64,000 nt of DNA, taken from the NCBI GenBank assembly GCA_021847605.1, contig JAJZQN010000008.1:1-64000 (forward strand), written 5' to 3'. The notes under the pieces were generated by a model. The model saw only the letters and a program-made list of their open reading frames with translations, was not told the origin of the DNA and did not search any database. Position 1 is the stretch's first letter. Every line of letters starts with the position of its first letter. Below are positions 35,878 to 43,644 of the stretch, one piece after another. Source of the stretch: Pseudomonadota bacterium. GTDB lineage: Bacteria > Pseudomonadota > Alphaproteobacteria > Sphingomonadales > Sphingomonadaceae. The position numbers and the translations under genes are program-made.

Positions 35878-37293
35878 ATGGCACGCGGCAACCGTATCTT
35901 TGCAGGTCCACGTCTGCGCCAGCTTCGCCTCGACCATCGGATGGATCAGGCGACGATGGCACAGGCGCTGGGCATATCCGTATCCTATCTCTCGCAGCTG
36001 GAAAATGACGATCGCCCTTTGACGGCAAAGGTGAAGGCCGCCGTCGCCAACAGCTTCCCCACCGACTGGGCCAGTTTCGACAGCCGGGAGGATGAGCAAT
36101 TGCTGGGCGCCTTCGCCTTTGCGCTCAGCCATCCCGAATTGCCCGGCACCGCGATGGAGCCGGAACGGATCGAAAAACTGCATCTGCAATTTCCCGAATT
36201 CGCCGCGCGCTATGTCGATCTCTACAACGCGCATATGCGCGCCAATGAACGCATCAACATGATCGAGGAGGCGATCGCCAACGATCATGAAGTGCAGGCC
36301 CGCCTGCCATGGGAGGCCGCCCGCGACTGGTTTCACGAAGCGGGCAATTATGTCCATCCGCTCGATTGTCTGGCGGAGGATATGGCCGAGAGCTTCACGC
36401 AGGGACAGGCTCTGGACGAAGGCATGCTGGTCGAGGCGCTGGCGCGCCGCCACGGCATTGAAACATTGATCGCTGAAACGCCCGACAGCGCGCTGCGTGC
36501 CTATCGCGCGGCAGACCGGCGCCTGTTCATCAATGCGGCTCTGCCGACCGAGAGTCGCAAATTCATGCTGGCCCACCAGTTGATGATGCTGGAGGGACAG
36601 GCGGTGATCGCCGATGTCGTGAGCAAGGCCGCGCTGCCGGTGCTAGGGGCAGACCGGCTGCTGGCCATCGGCCTTGGCAATTATGCCGCCGGGGCGCTGC
36701 TGATGCCCTATGCCGCCTTTCGGGAAGCAGCCCGGACGATGCGGCACGATATAGACCGGCTGGCCCGAACCTTCGGCGTCAGTTTCGAACAGGCCTGCCA
36801 CCGCCTGTCGACCATGCAGCGACCGGGCCTGCGCGGCATCCCCTTCTTCTTCTGCCGCGTCGACATGGCCGGCAACATCACCAAGCGCCACAGCGCCACC
36901 CGCCTGCAATTCGCCCGCTTCGGCGGGGCATGCCCCCTATGGAATGTGCATGAAGCCGTCGCCGTGCCTGACCGTATCAACGTCCAACTAGGGGAAACGC
37001 CCGACGGCGTGCGCTATGTGTCCATGGCCAAGGGGCTGGTCAAGCCGTCGGGCAGCTACAAGCGCACGCCCCGCCGTTTCGCCGTAGTGCTAGGCTGTGA
37101 AGTCGCCCATGCGGCCAATTTCGTCTATGCCGACGGGCTGCATCTACAGGAAGAAGGCGCCGCCACCCCCATCGGCATCACTTGCCGCCTTTGTCCCCGA
37201 CAAAGCTGCGATCAGCGCGCCTTTCCTCCCGCCGACCGCCCCATTCATGTCGACCCGGACAATCGCCAGATCGTACCCTACTGGATCGGCTGA
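35878..37293 (+). CDS. pccR: ScfR/PccR-type short-chain acyl-CoA regulator
   Basis: The product of about 471 residues has an N-terminal XRE-type HTH (residues about 8-60, MAQALGISVSYLSQLENDDR), a central IrrE/ImmA-like region (about 180-310) and a C-terminal DUF2083 domain with the Cys-rich ITCRLCPRQSCDQRAFPP segment near residue 440. Regulators of this family sense short-chain acyl-CoA status and control propionate or glyoxylate genes. It is divergent from pccB with shared operator motifs. ATG 35878 fits the usual N-terminus; ATG 35842 is an alternative. Confidence 0.87.
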   Translation: MARGNRIFAGPRLRQLRLDHRMDQATMAQALGISVSYLSQLENDDRPLTAKVKAAVANSFPTDWASFDSREDEQLLGAFAFALSHPELPGTAMEPERIEKLHLQFPEFAARYVDLYNAHMRANERINMIEEAIANDHEVQARLPWEAARDWFHEAGNYVHPLDCLAEDMAESFTQGQALDEGMLVEALARRHGIETLIAETPDSALRAYRAADRRLFINAALPTESRKFMLAHQLMMLEGQAVIADVVSKAALPVLGADRLLAIGLGNYAAGALLMPYAAFREAARTMRHDIDRLARTFGVSFEQACHRLSTMQRPGLRGIPFFFCRVDMAGNITKRHSATRLQFARFGGACPLWNVHEAVAVPDRINVQLGETPDGVRYVSMAKGLVKPSGSYKRTPRRFAVVLGCEVAHAANFVYADGLHLQEEGAATPIGITCRLCPRQSCDQRAFPPADRPIHVDPDNRQIVPYWIG

Positions 37294-37408
37294 ACAGGCG
37301 CGACGGCAATCGTTTTCAGCGCACGCATTTTTCTGCACTTGACCGACGCTGTCATCGCGCCCATGTGGCGGTCTTCCACATATTTTGCATTGCAGCATGG
37401 AGCTTGCC

Positions 37409-38605
37409 ATGGGCGCCCGACCCCATCACGCGCATCCCGCGCTCGTTCTGTTCGCGCTCGCAATGGGCGCATTCGCAATCGGCACGACCGAATTTGCGGC
37501 GATGAGCCTTCTCCCCTTCTTCGCCCGCGACCTGCATATCAGCACGCCAACGGCGGGCCACGCCATCAGCGCCTATGCGCTGGGCGTCGTTGTTGGCGCG
37601 CCGGTGATCGCCGCCTTCGCTGCACGCCTGCCGCGCCGCACGCTGCTGATCGGCCTGATGGCGATGTTTGCGATCGGCAATGCGCTGTCCGCAATCTCAC
37701 CCAGCTATCACTGGCTGCTGCTGTTCCGCTTTCTGAGCGGACTGCCCCATGGCGCCTATTTCGGCGTAGCGGCACTGGTGACGGCCAGCCTGGTCCCGTT
37801 GGAACGCCGCACGCTCGCCATCGCGCAGGTGATGTCGGGCCTGACGATCGCGACCATCATCGGCGTGCCTGCGGCAAACTGGATGGGTCAGGTGCTGGGA
37901 TGGCGCTCGGGCTTTTTCGTGGTGTCGGGTCTGGCGGTCATCACGATGACGCTCGTCGCCCTCTACGCTCCGCGCATTCCGGGCGACCGGCAGGCCAGCC
38001 CGATGCGCGAACTGGGCGCTCTCGGCCGGGTTCAGGTATGGCTGACGCTGCTGACCGGCGCGATCGGCTTTGGCGGACTGTTCGCCGTCTATACCTATGT
38101 CGCCTCGACCATGATCGAAGTGACCCATGTATCCGAAAGCCTGGTGCCGGTGGTCCTGGCGATTTTCGGCACCGGCATGACGCTCGGCAATCTGGCGATC
38201 GCATGGCTGGCCGACCGGGCGGCCAATCGCACCGTCATCGGCGTGTTGTTGTGGAGCGCGGCATCGCTCGCCCTGTTCCCGTTCATGGCCGGAAATATCT
38301 GGACGCTCAGCCTGTCGATTTTCCTCATCGGTATCGGCGGCGGCCTTGGCACCCCGCTTCAGGCGCGGTTGATGGATGTTTCGGGCGATGCGCAGACGCT
38401 GGCCGCCGCCCTGCATCATAGCGCATTCAACATCGCCAATGCCATCGGCCCTTTGCTCGGCGGCATGGCGATTGCGGCAGGCTATGGGTTGATTTCGACT
38501 GGCTGGATCGGCTGCGCGCTGTCGCTGGGCGGGCTTGCCGTTTTCGTACTGGCGATCACGCTGGAACGACGGACGGCACAGCTTGCGGCCATCGCATGCG
38601 AATAA
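37409..38605 (+). CDS. MFS exporter, AraJ/arabinose-efflux type
   Basis: The product of 398 residues has about 12 membrane helices. It shows the early MGAFAIGTTEFAAMSLLP motif seen in the drug/sugar exporter group of MFS, and RLPRRTLLIGL as the A-motif loop near residue 70. ATG 37409 has GGAG seven bases upstream; ATG 37397 is an alternative. The substrate is unknown; proteins of this type export sugars, nucleosides or drugs. Confidence 0.85.
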   Translation: MGARPHHAHPALVLFALAMGAFAIGTTEFAAMSLLPFFARDLHISTPTAGHAISAYALGVVVGAPVIAAFAARLPRRTLLIGLMAMFAIGNALSAISPSYHWLLLFRFLSGLPHGAYFGVAALVTASLVPLERRTLAIAQVMSGLTIATIIGVPAANWMGQVLGWRSGFFVVSGLAVITMTLVALYAPRIPGDRQASPMRELGALGRVQVWLTLLTGAIGFGGLFAVYTYVASTMIEVTHVSESLVPVVLAIFGTGMTLGNLAIAWLADRAANRTVIGVLLWSAASLALFPFMAGNIWTLSLSIFLIGIGGGLGTPLQARLMDVSGDAQTLAAALHHSAFNIANAIGPLLGGMAIAAGYGLISTGWIGCALSLGGLAVFVLAITLERRTAQLAAIACE

Positions 38606-38612
38606 GCGGCTT

Positions 38613-38645
38613 TTCCCCGGCTTGGTAGCTGGCTAAGCCGGGGAA
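38613..38645 (+). promoter_or_regulatory. Perfect hairpin abutting a start codon
   Basis: Eleven-base arms (38613-38623 and 38635-38645) match perfectly around an 11-base loop, and the second arm ends one base before ATG 38647. The only purine-rich ribosome-site candidate (GGGGAA) is inside that arm, so folding would hide it. The hairpin may also end the upstream MFS transcript, but no T-run follows. Confidence 0.6.
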
Positions 38646-38646
38646 T

Positions 38647-39786
38647 ATGACGGATCAGGCAAGAGAGACTGCATTGGCGCAGGCGGCAATCGCCGCCCTG
38701 CGCAACGGGGACATGGCGGCCGCACGGGCCAATGCGGATGCGATGCATAATCCACCCCCGATGCTGTTGGCGCAAATATGTAGCCGGTCGGGCGATCTCG
38801 ACGGCGAAGCACAGGCTCTCAAGCAAATATTGGCGGGCGACCCACGCAATCTGCCTGCTCTGCTCGCCATGGGCCAAAACGCACTGGCGCGTGAGGATGA
38901 ACGGGAAGCGACCGCCTGGTTTCGCAGCGCACTGGCGCAGGCCACAGCCACCGGCGCACCGCCCCAGTTGCAACCGCTGCTTCAGCGGGCGCAGGAACGG
39001 GTCGCCACCGCCAGCCGCCGGTTTGAGGATCATCTGACCGCAGCGATAGAGGGGTTGCCGCCCCTGCCCCGCATCACCCATGCGACCGATCTGCTGCTGG
39101 GCCGAAGCCAGCTTTATCTGCAACAACCCAGCATGTTCTATTTCCCCGGCCTGCCACAGCGCGCCTTTTACGAACGGCATGAATTTGACTGGATCGCCCC
39201 GATGGAAGCCGCGACAGGCGCCATCATCGACGAACTGGTCGCCATCCGGGCGGATCAGAATGATTTCGCACCCTATGTCGAAACGCCCGATGATCGCCCC
39301 GCCCCCAATAATCCGCTGCGCGACGATCCCAGCTGGGGGGCCTTCTATTTCTGGCAGAATGGCGTGCCGGTCGCGGAAAATGCAAAACGCTGCCCCGCCG
39401 TGATGGAGGCCTTGTCCTACGCTCCCATGCCGGTGATTGCGGGCCGTTCCCCCATGGCGCTATGGTCTTTGCTGAAGCCGGGAACCCATATTCAGCCGCA
39501 TAACGGCCTGCTCAACACCCGCCTGATCTGTCACCTGCCGCTGATCGTTCCAAATGACTGCGCCCTGCGCGTGGGCGCAGAGACACGCGCCTGGCAAACG
39601 GGTGAGATGCTGATTTTCGACGACAGTATCGAACATGAGGCCTGGAACCGCAGCACGGAAACGCGCGTCATCCTGTTGTTTGAAATTTGGCGACCGGAAA
39701 TCGGCGCGGAGGAGCAGGAGGCTCTGGGCCGCCTGTTCCAGGCGATCGATCGCTTCGGTCCGACACAAATGGATAATGGCGGGTAA
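38647..39786 (+). CDS. TPR-fused aspartyl/asparaginyl beta-hydroxylase
   Basis: The 379-residue protein has an N-terminal TPR-like helical region (residues about 5-125) and a C-terminal double-stranded beta-helix Fe(II)/2-oxoglutarate hydroxylase domain (about 190-350). The Fe-binding region THIQPHNGLLNTRLICHLPL is near residue 280 and the second His in IFDDSIEHEAWN near residue 322, with the 2-oxoglutarate Arg in TRVIL shortly after. Relatives hydroxylate Asp or Asn in proteins or lipid A fatty acids; the TPR suggests a protein target. Its start is at the foot of a strong hairpin. Confidence 0.87.
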   Translation: MTDQARETALAQAAIAALRNGDMAAARANADAMHNPPPMLLAQICSRSGDLDGEAQALKQILAGDPRNLPALLAMGQNALAREDEREATAWFRSALAQATATGAPPQLQPLLQRAQERVATASRRFEDHLTAAIEGLPPLPRITHATDLLLGRSQLYLQQPSMFYFPGLPQRAFYERHEFDWIAPMEAATGAIIDELVAIRADQNDFAPYVETPDDRPAPNNPLRDDPSWGAFYFWQNGVPVAENAKRCPAVMEALSYAPMPVIAGRSPMALWSLLKPGTHIQPHNGLLNTRLICHLPLIVPNDCALRVGAETRAWQTGEMLIFDDSIEHEAWNRSTETRVILLFEIWRPEIGAEEQEALGRLFQAIDRFGPTQMDNGG

Positions 39787-39867
39787 TAATATTGCGCACT
39801 ATCCACGGGGCGCGCTTCGGGTTATCACCACGAACATAAGAGAATGAGGGGATGGCCGGGGCGCTTC

Positions 39868-40521
39868 ATGATCGATGGATATGCCATGCCCCCTGTAATT
39901 CCGGCACCCTCCGCGCCCGCCCCCAATCCGCGCCCGCACAGCCTTGCGGAGGATGGTTATGCCATCATCCTTGGCTGCGCTTTCATCGCCATGGGGCTGC
40001 TGCTGCTGAAACAGGCCAATCTCGTCACCGGCGGCATGGCGGGCATCGCCCTGCTGCTGTCCTACCTTATCCCCTATCAGCCCGCGACGCTGTTCATCCT
40101 CATCAACATCCCCTTCTTCCTGTTCGCCGGGCGCGCCATGGGCATGAGCTTCGGATTGAAGACATTGTTCACAAATGTCGCAATCATGGCGATGGGCATG
40201 ATGATGCCGTCCGCCCTGACGCTGGCAAAGGTCAATCCGCTCTTCGCCGCCCTGTTTGGCGGGTCGATCATCGGCTTTGGCATATTGGCGATCGCCCGTC
40301 ATGGTGCGGGCGTAGGCGGCGTTGGCGTCGTCGCGCTGATCCTGCAAAAATCGCGCGGATGGAATGCTGGCCGTACCCAGATGGCCAGCGATGTGGTGAT
40401 CCTGCTCGCGTCCCTGCCGGTGCTAAGCGCTGAGCGGTTCGGTCTGTCCGTCCTGTCGGCCGCCGCGATCAACGCGGTACTCATCGTGAATCACCGCCCC
40501 GGCCGCTATATCGGTTACTAG
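39868..40521 (+). CDS. YitT family membrane protein
   Basis: The product of 217 residues has five or six membrane helices, with the family signature KQANLVTGGMAGIALLLSY near residue 48. YitT proteins are uncharacterised integral membrane proteins. Start choice is uncertain: ATG 39844, 39868 and 39886 are all in frame; 39868 has a G-rich stretch at a suitable distance. Followed by a REP-like repeat. Confidence 0.82.
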   Translation: MIDGYAMPPVIPAPSAPAPNPRPHSLAEDGYAIILGCAFIAMGLLLLKQANLVTGGMAGIALLLSYLIPYQPATLFILINIPFFLFAGRAMGMSFGLKTLFTNVAIMAMGMMMPSALTLAKVNPLFAALFGGSIIGFGILAIARHGAGVGGVGVVALILQKSRGWNAGRTQMASDVVILLASLPVLSAERFGLSVLSAAAINAVLIVNHRPGRYIGY

Positions 40522-40555
40522 AGCGCGCTGCGTTAAATCAGGATCACTCCACAAT

Positions 40556-40643
40556 CCGTTCGCCCTGAGCCTGTCGAAGGGCTGCACTTCTTTTCCAACC
40601 CTGCAAAGAAAGGGCAGGGCTTCGACAAGTACAGCCTGAACGG
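40556..40643. repeat. REP-like inverted repeat, family A
   Basis: Arms at 40556-40579 and 40620-40643 are imperfect reverse complements and share the CTGAGCCTGTCGAAG core with the element at 29878-29956. A second, inner pairing (GCAAAG/CTTC region) could extend the stem. Confidence 0.82.
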
Positions 40644-40665
40644 TTCAGATTTAAGGCACGATGCT

Positions 40666-41196
40666 CTAGCCCTCGCAGAGCGCCTTTCCACCGCGATCGC
40701 GCGCGCGCAGGGCGGTGGCCGCATCATTGGCGATACGGGGGAAGCTGACACCTTCCAGCGACCCTCGCCCTTCACACAGGTCGGCGCAGGCCATGTCGAC
40801 TACGCCGGGCAGGGCGACCTGATCACCGTCATATTGGGCGACGATGATACAGCGATCCCCACCCTTGAAGCTAAGGATCAACTTGTCGCCCGCGCGCCGT
40901 GCGCTGCCATGCCCCCGGCAATTCGGCTCTTCGCCGAACACCGCCTCCAGGCCGAAACGAAACTGGCCATCTGCGCCCGGCATGACACACAGCGAATCGC
41001 TGCCCGCTTCATGATTGCGACGAAACAGGCCGACGGGTGAAATATGGGCGCTGTCCGGGATGGCGCCACTCTCGATCGCCGCCCGCTCCAGCCCCGATAC
41101 GGGCGCCGACGATGACTCCCCCTCCGCATCCTTGGATGCAGAGGGCGGCTGGCAGGCCGCCAGCATCGCCATAGATGCAAAGGCGAAGCGCTTCAT
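40666..41196 (-). CDS. Predicted lipoprotein
   Basis: The 176-residue product has a signal peptide ending in a lipobox (MLAAC, Cys at residue 15), then a Ser/Ala/Glu-rich linker and a compact domain with four later cysteines (CVMP, NCRG, RCII, ACADLCEG), which suggests disulfides in the periplasm. No family recognised. It ends where hisI's strand neighbour begins: hisI stops 7 bases upstream of its start. Confidence 0.65.
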   Translation of the reverse strand: MKRFAFASMAMLAACQPPSASKDAEGESSSAPVSGLERAAIESGAIPDSAHISPVGLFRRNHEAGSDSLCVMPGADGQFRFGLEAVFGEEPNCRGHGSARRAGDKLILSFKGGDRCIIVAQYDGDQVALPGVVDMACADLCEGRGSLEGVSFPRIANDAATALRARDRGGKALCEG

Positions 41197-41202
41197 TCGC
41201 GC

Positions 41203-41565
41203 CTAGTCTACGGCCGACAGGCCATCCGGCCCGACGCGGCGGAAGAAACAGGATTGCGCACCAGTGTGACAGGTCGGACCCGCCGGTACGGCCTTCACCC
41301 ACACCGCATCCTGATCGCAGTCGATGCGAATATCCCGGACGGCCAGCATATGGCCCGAGCTTTCGCCCTTCTTCCACAGAGACTGGCGGCTGCGCGACCA
41401 GAAATGGGCGAAACCGGTTTCCACCGTCAGCGACAGCGCCTGCGCATTCATATGCGCGACCATCAGCACGTCGCCGCTATCGACATCCGTCACCACGGCG
41501 GTGATCAGGCCATTATCGTCATATTTGGGATTGAGGGTCAGCCCCCGGTCGCGCGCGTCGGTCAT
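41203..41565 (-). CDS. hisI: Phosphoribosyl-AMP cyclohydrolase
   Basis: HisI opens the purine ring of phosphoribosyl-AMP in the third step of histidine synthesis. The 120-residue protein is the stand-alone form without a HisE domain, as in most alphaproteobacteria. Metal motifs are visible: DCDQD near residue 84 and [12 protein letters not shown] near residue 102, with [18 protein letters not shown] near residue 55. ATG 41565 gives the usual length. Other his genes are not here. Confidence 0.95.
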   Translation of the reverse strand: MTDARDRGLTLNPKYDDNGLITAVVTDVDSGDVLMVAHMNAQALSLTVETGFAHFWSRSRQSLWKKGESSGHMLAVRDIRIDCDQDAVWVKAVPAGPTCHTGAQSCFFRRVGPDGLSAVD

Positions 41566-41630
41566 GACCGCGCCTATAGAGCGCAATCGCTGCGCTGCGA
41601 AGCCTCTTCCTCTAAAGAAAAGGGGAAGAA

Positions 41631-41708
41631 TGGGGCGATCGACGGGATCCGAACCCGCGACCTCCGGTACCACAAACCGGCGCTCTAACCAACTGAGCTA
41701 CGATCGCC
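41631..41708 (-). tRNA. tRNA-His (GTG)
   Basis: A full cloverleaf reads on the minus strand: acceptor GCGATCG/CGATCGC, D-arm with AGTTGGTTA loop, anticodon arm CCGGT-TTGTGGT-ACCGG (anticodon GTG), T-arm GCGGG-TTCGGAT-CCCGT. An extra G at -1 pairs with discriminator C, the tRNA-His identity feature, and CCA is encoded at the 3' end (41631-41633). Confidence 0.97.
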
Positions 41709-41804
41709 ACAGGGACCAGCGCCCCGAGAGAAGGGCCACATATGCGGCTCCAACTCCCCCGTCAAGCGAACAAATGCGCTTGGGCGAACATCTTTCCGGG
41801 CCTG

Positions 41805-42392
41805 TCATGCCCACCGGTCGCGATGGACCGCATCGGCCCAGGGCAGGATCAGCAGCTCGGGCCAATATTGCCGCCATCGCTCCGCCTTTTTCGCATAATA
41901 GCCGCTGTCGATCAGCGTCGCGTTGGGGCGCACCAGAGGATGAAGCAGGTCGGCCAGACCAAAGGGGGCCGACAGGGTGCGATCGGTGATGGCGATGGCC
42001 GAAACCGTCGTCGGAAAAGTCTCGGTCGCGTCTCGCGACGATAGATAGGGCGGGATCACCCTGCCGAAATGATCGGGATACCACAGATGCACCCGCGCCT
42101 CATTCTTGACGTCGAACCGGACAGGCAGGTCGGCGAACAGCGCCGCCACGCGCGCGGCGTGCTGTGCCTCCCCTTCTTCCGTCAGATCGTCGGCATCGAA
42201 ATAGATGATGTCGGCATCGGCTATGCCGTTGAGCGGGGGCAGGCCAAAGATCGCATTCCAATGCGCCTGCGCCAGCAGACTGCCGGACAGCCAGCCATCA
42301 GGCAAAGCGACCGACGGCCAGCGGTCCAGAATGACGCGGATCAGCGGATGGCCGGTTGCGATGCGCCAGACCGCCGCCTCCCCCGTCTCCAT
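41805..42392 (-). CDS. Nucleotidyltransferase-like protein (PF06042 type)
   Basis: The 195-residue protein has the early GWLSGSLLAQAHWNAIFGLP block near residue 33 and the acidic DADIIYFDADDL motif near residue 60, matching the COG3575/NTP_transf_9 family of predicted nucleotidyltransferases. The substrate is unknown. It lies 5 bases downstream of rlpA on the same strand and probably shares its transcript. Confidence 0.78.
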   Translation of the reverse strand: METGEAAVWRIATGHPLIRVILDRWPSVALPDGWLSGSLLAQAHWNAIFGLPPLNGIADADIIYFDADDLTEEGEAQHAARVAALFADLPVRFDVKNEARVHLWYPDHFGRVIPPYLSSRDATETFPTTVSAIAITDRTLSAPFGLADLLHPLVRPNATLIDSGYYAKKAERWRQYWPELLILPWADAVHRDRWA

Positions 42393-42397
42393 GCCCG

Positions 42398-42982
42398 TTA
42401 CAGGCCCGCCGCGCGTAATTGCGCGCGCAAATTGACCAATTGCCGTTCGGGAATGTCAGGCCGCTTTTTCGCAGGCTTGCCCTTGCGCAACCTCTCCCGG
42501 TCGGACTCCGACGGCTGCACGACGCGCACGCGAACGGCCGCATGCCCCTGCGCCCGCATGCCCAGTTCTTCGGCAGCGCCGCGCGACAGGTCGATCACCC
42601 GCCCCCGCCCGGCAAACGGCCCACGATCATTGACCCGGACCAGGATGGTCCGGCCGGTATCGAGCGCCGTCACCTCGACATAGCTGGGCAATGGCAGGCT
42701 GACATGGGCCGCCGTGATCCAGCCCGTACGAAACCGTTCGCCATTGGCGGTCCGGTTGCCCGATTCCGACCCATACCAACTGGCATAGCCCAGCATGTCA
42801 TAGTCGGGCTGCGCAGCCGGGACGTAAGTGACGCCCCGCACCTTATAGGGCGGACCGATACGAACCGGCAGATCGCGGACGGGGCGGTAATTTCCACCCC
42901 CACAGGCTGCAAGCAGGCCGAACATGGCCAGACAGGATAGCTGCGTCGTCAGACGCATCGCCTTGCGGGCAGGATTGTTCAT
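42398..42982 (-). CDS. rlpA: Septal-ring lytic transglycosylase RlpA-like lipoprotein
   Basis: RlpA cleaves denuded peptidoglycan strands at the septum. The 194-residue protein has a lipobox (LLAAC, Cys near residue 26) and a double-psi beta-barrel domain with ASWYGSESGNRTANGERF near residue 68 and RVNDRGPFAGRGRVIDLS near residue 120. The C-terminal SPOR domain found in E. coli RlpA is absent, so binding to the septum would need another factor. Confidence 0.87.
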   Translation of the reverse strand: MNNPARKAMRLTTQLSCLAMFGLLAACGGGNYRPVRDLPVRIGPPYKVRGVTYVPAAQPDYDMLGYASWYGSESGNRTANGERFRTGWITAAHVSLPLPSYVEVTALDTGRTILVRVNDRGPFAGRGRVIDLSRGAAEELGMRAQGHAAVRVRVVQPSESDRERLRKGKPAKKRPDIPERQLVNLRAQLRAAGL

Positions 42983-43029
42983 GTCCCTGCCCTAACGCTC
43001 ACGATTGGCAAGGTCGAGGGTAACGGGAC

Positions 43030-43067
43030 AAAAAGAAAGGGGCGAACACCCTTGCGGCGTTCACCCC
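43030..43067 (-). terminator. Terminator downstream of the HU gene
   Basis: On the minus strand, arms GGGGTGAAC and GTTCGCCCC (genomic 43059-43067 and 43039-43047) enclose an 11-base loop and are followed by TTTCTTTTTG, a typical Rho-independent terminator. Confidence 0.8.
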
Positions 43068-43192
43068 TTCCCCTGGCTATCAGGAACAGCCGGGGAAACC
43101 CCTCTGGCCGCTCAACTCTCCTAAAGACTTCCGGCCGCGAAACCGTCATCTGTCGGACGTGGGCGCCCGTCCGAAGACCGGCGCCCAGACCG

Positions 43193-43465
43193 TCAGTTGA
43201 CCGAGTCCTTCAGGCCCTTGCCGGCCTTGAACTTCGGCTGGGCGGAGGCCTTGATGGTCATGGTTTCACCGGTGCGCGGGTTGCGACCGGTCGAAGCCTT
43301 GCGCTGCGAAACCGAGAAAGTGCCGAAGCCGACGAGACGAACTTCGTCGCCCTTCTTCAGCGCGCCGGTGATGGCGTCGAAAACGCCTTCGACTGCCTTG
43401 GTGGCGTCATTCTTGCTGAGGCCGCTGCTTTCGGCAACCGCGCTGATCAGATCCTGCTTATTCAT
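43193..43465 (-). CDS. hup: HU family DNA-binding protein
   Basis: A 90-residue nucleoid protein: MNKQDLISAVAESSGLSK at the N-terminus, the FGTFSVSQRKASTGRNPRTG DNA-binding arm near residues 48-68 and the PKFKAGKGLKDSVN end are all diagnostic. It bends DNA non-specifically. A G-rich ribosome site lies upstream and a terminator follows. Lon, encoded next on the same strand upstream, is a known regulator of HU turnover in other bacteria. Confidence 0.95.
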   Translation of the reverse strand: MNKQDLISAVAESSGLSKNDATKAVEGVFDAITGALKKGDEVRLVGFGTFSVSQRKASTGRNPRTGETMTIKASAQPKFKAGKGLKDSVN

Positions 43466-43644
43466 GCCTTGGGAACCCCCTTGTGCTGTTGGTTAGTTAG
43501 GAATCGCGGCGTAGGCCGCGCAATAAGGCGCAGCTTTCCGCGCCTGTCAAAGAGAAAGCGACAAAGTACCGCTTCCCCGGTCAATTTTGCGATGCAGCAC
43601 CGAAAATGGCGGGAAACGGCGGGTTGACACCGTTTCCCAACATC

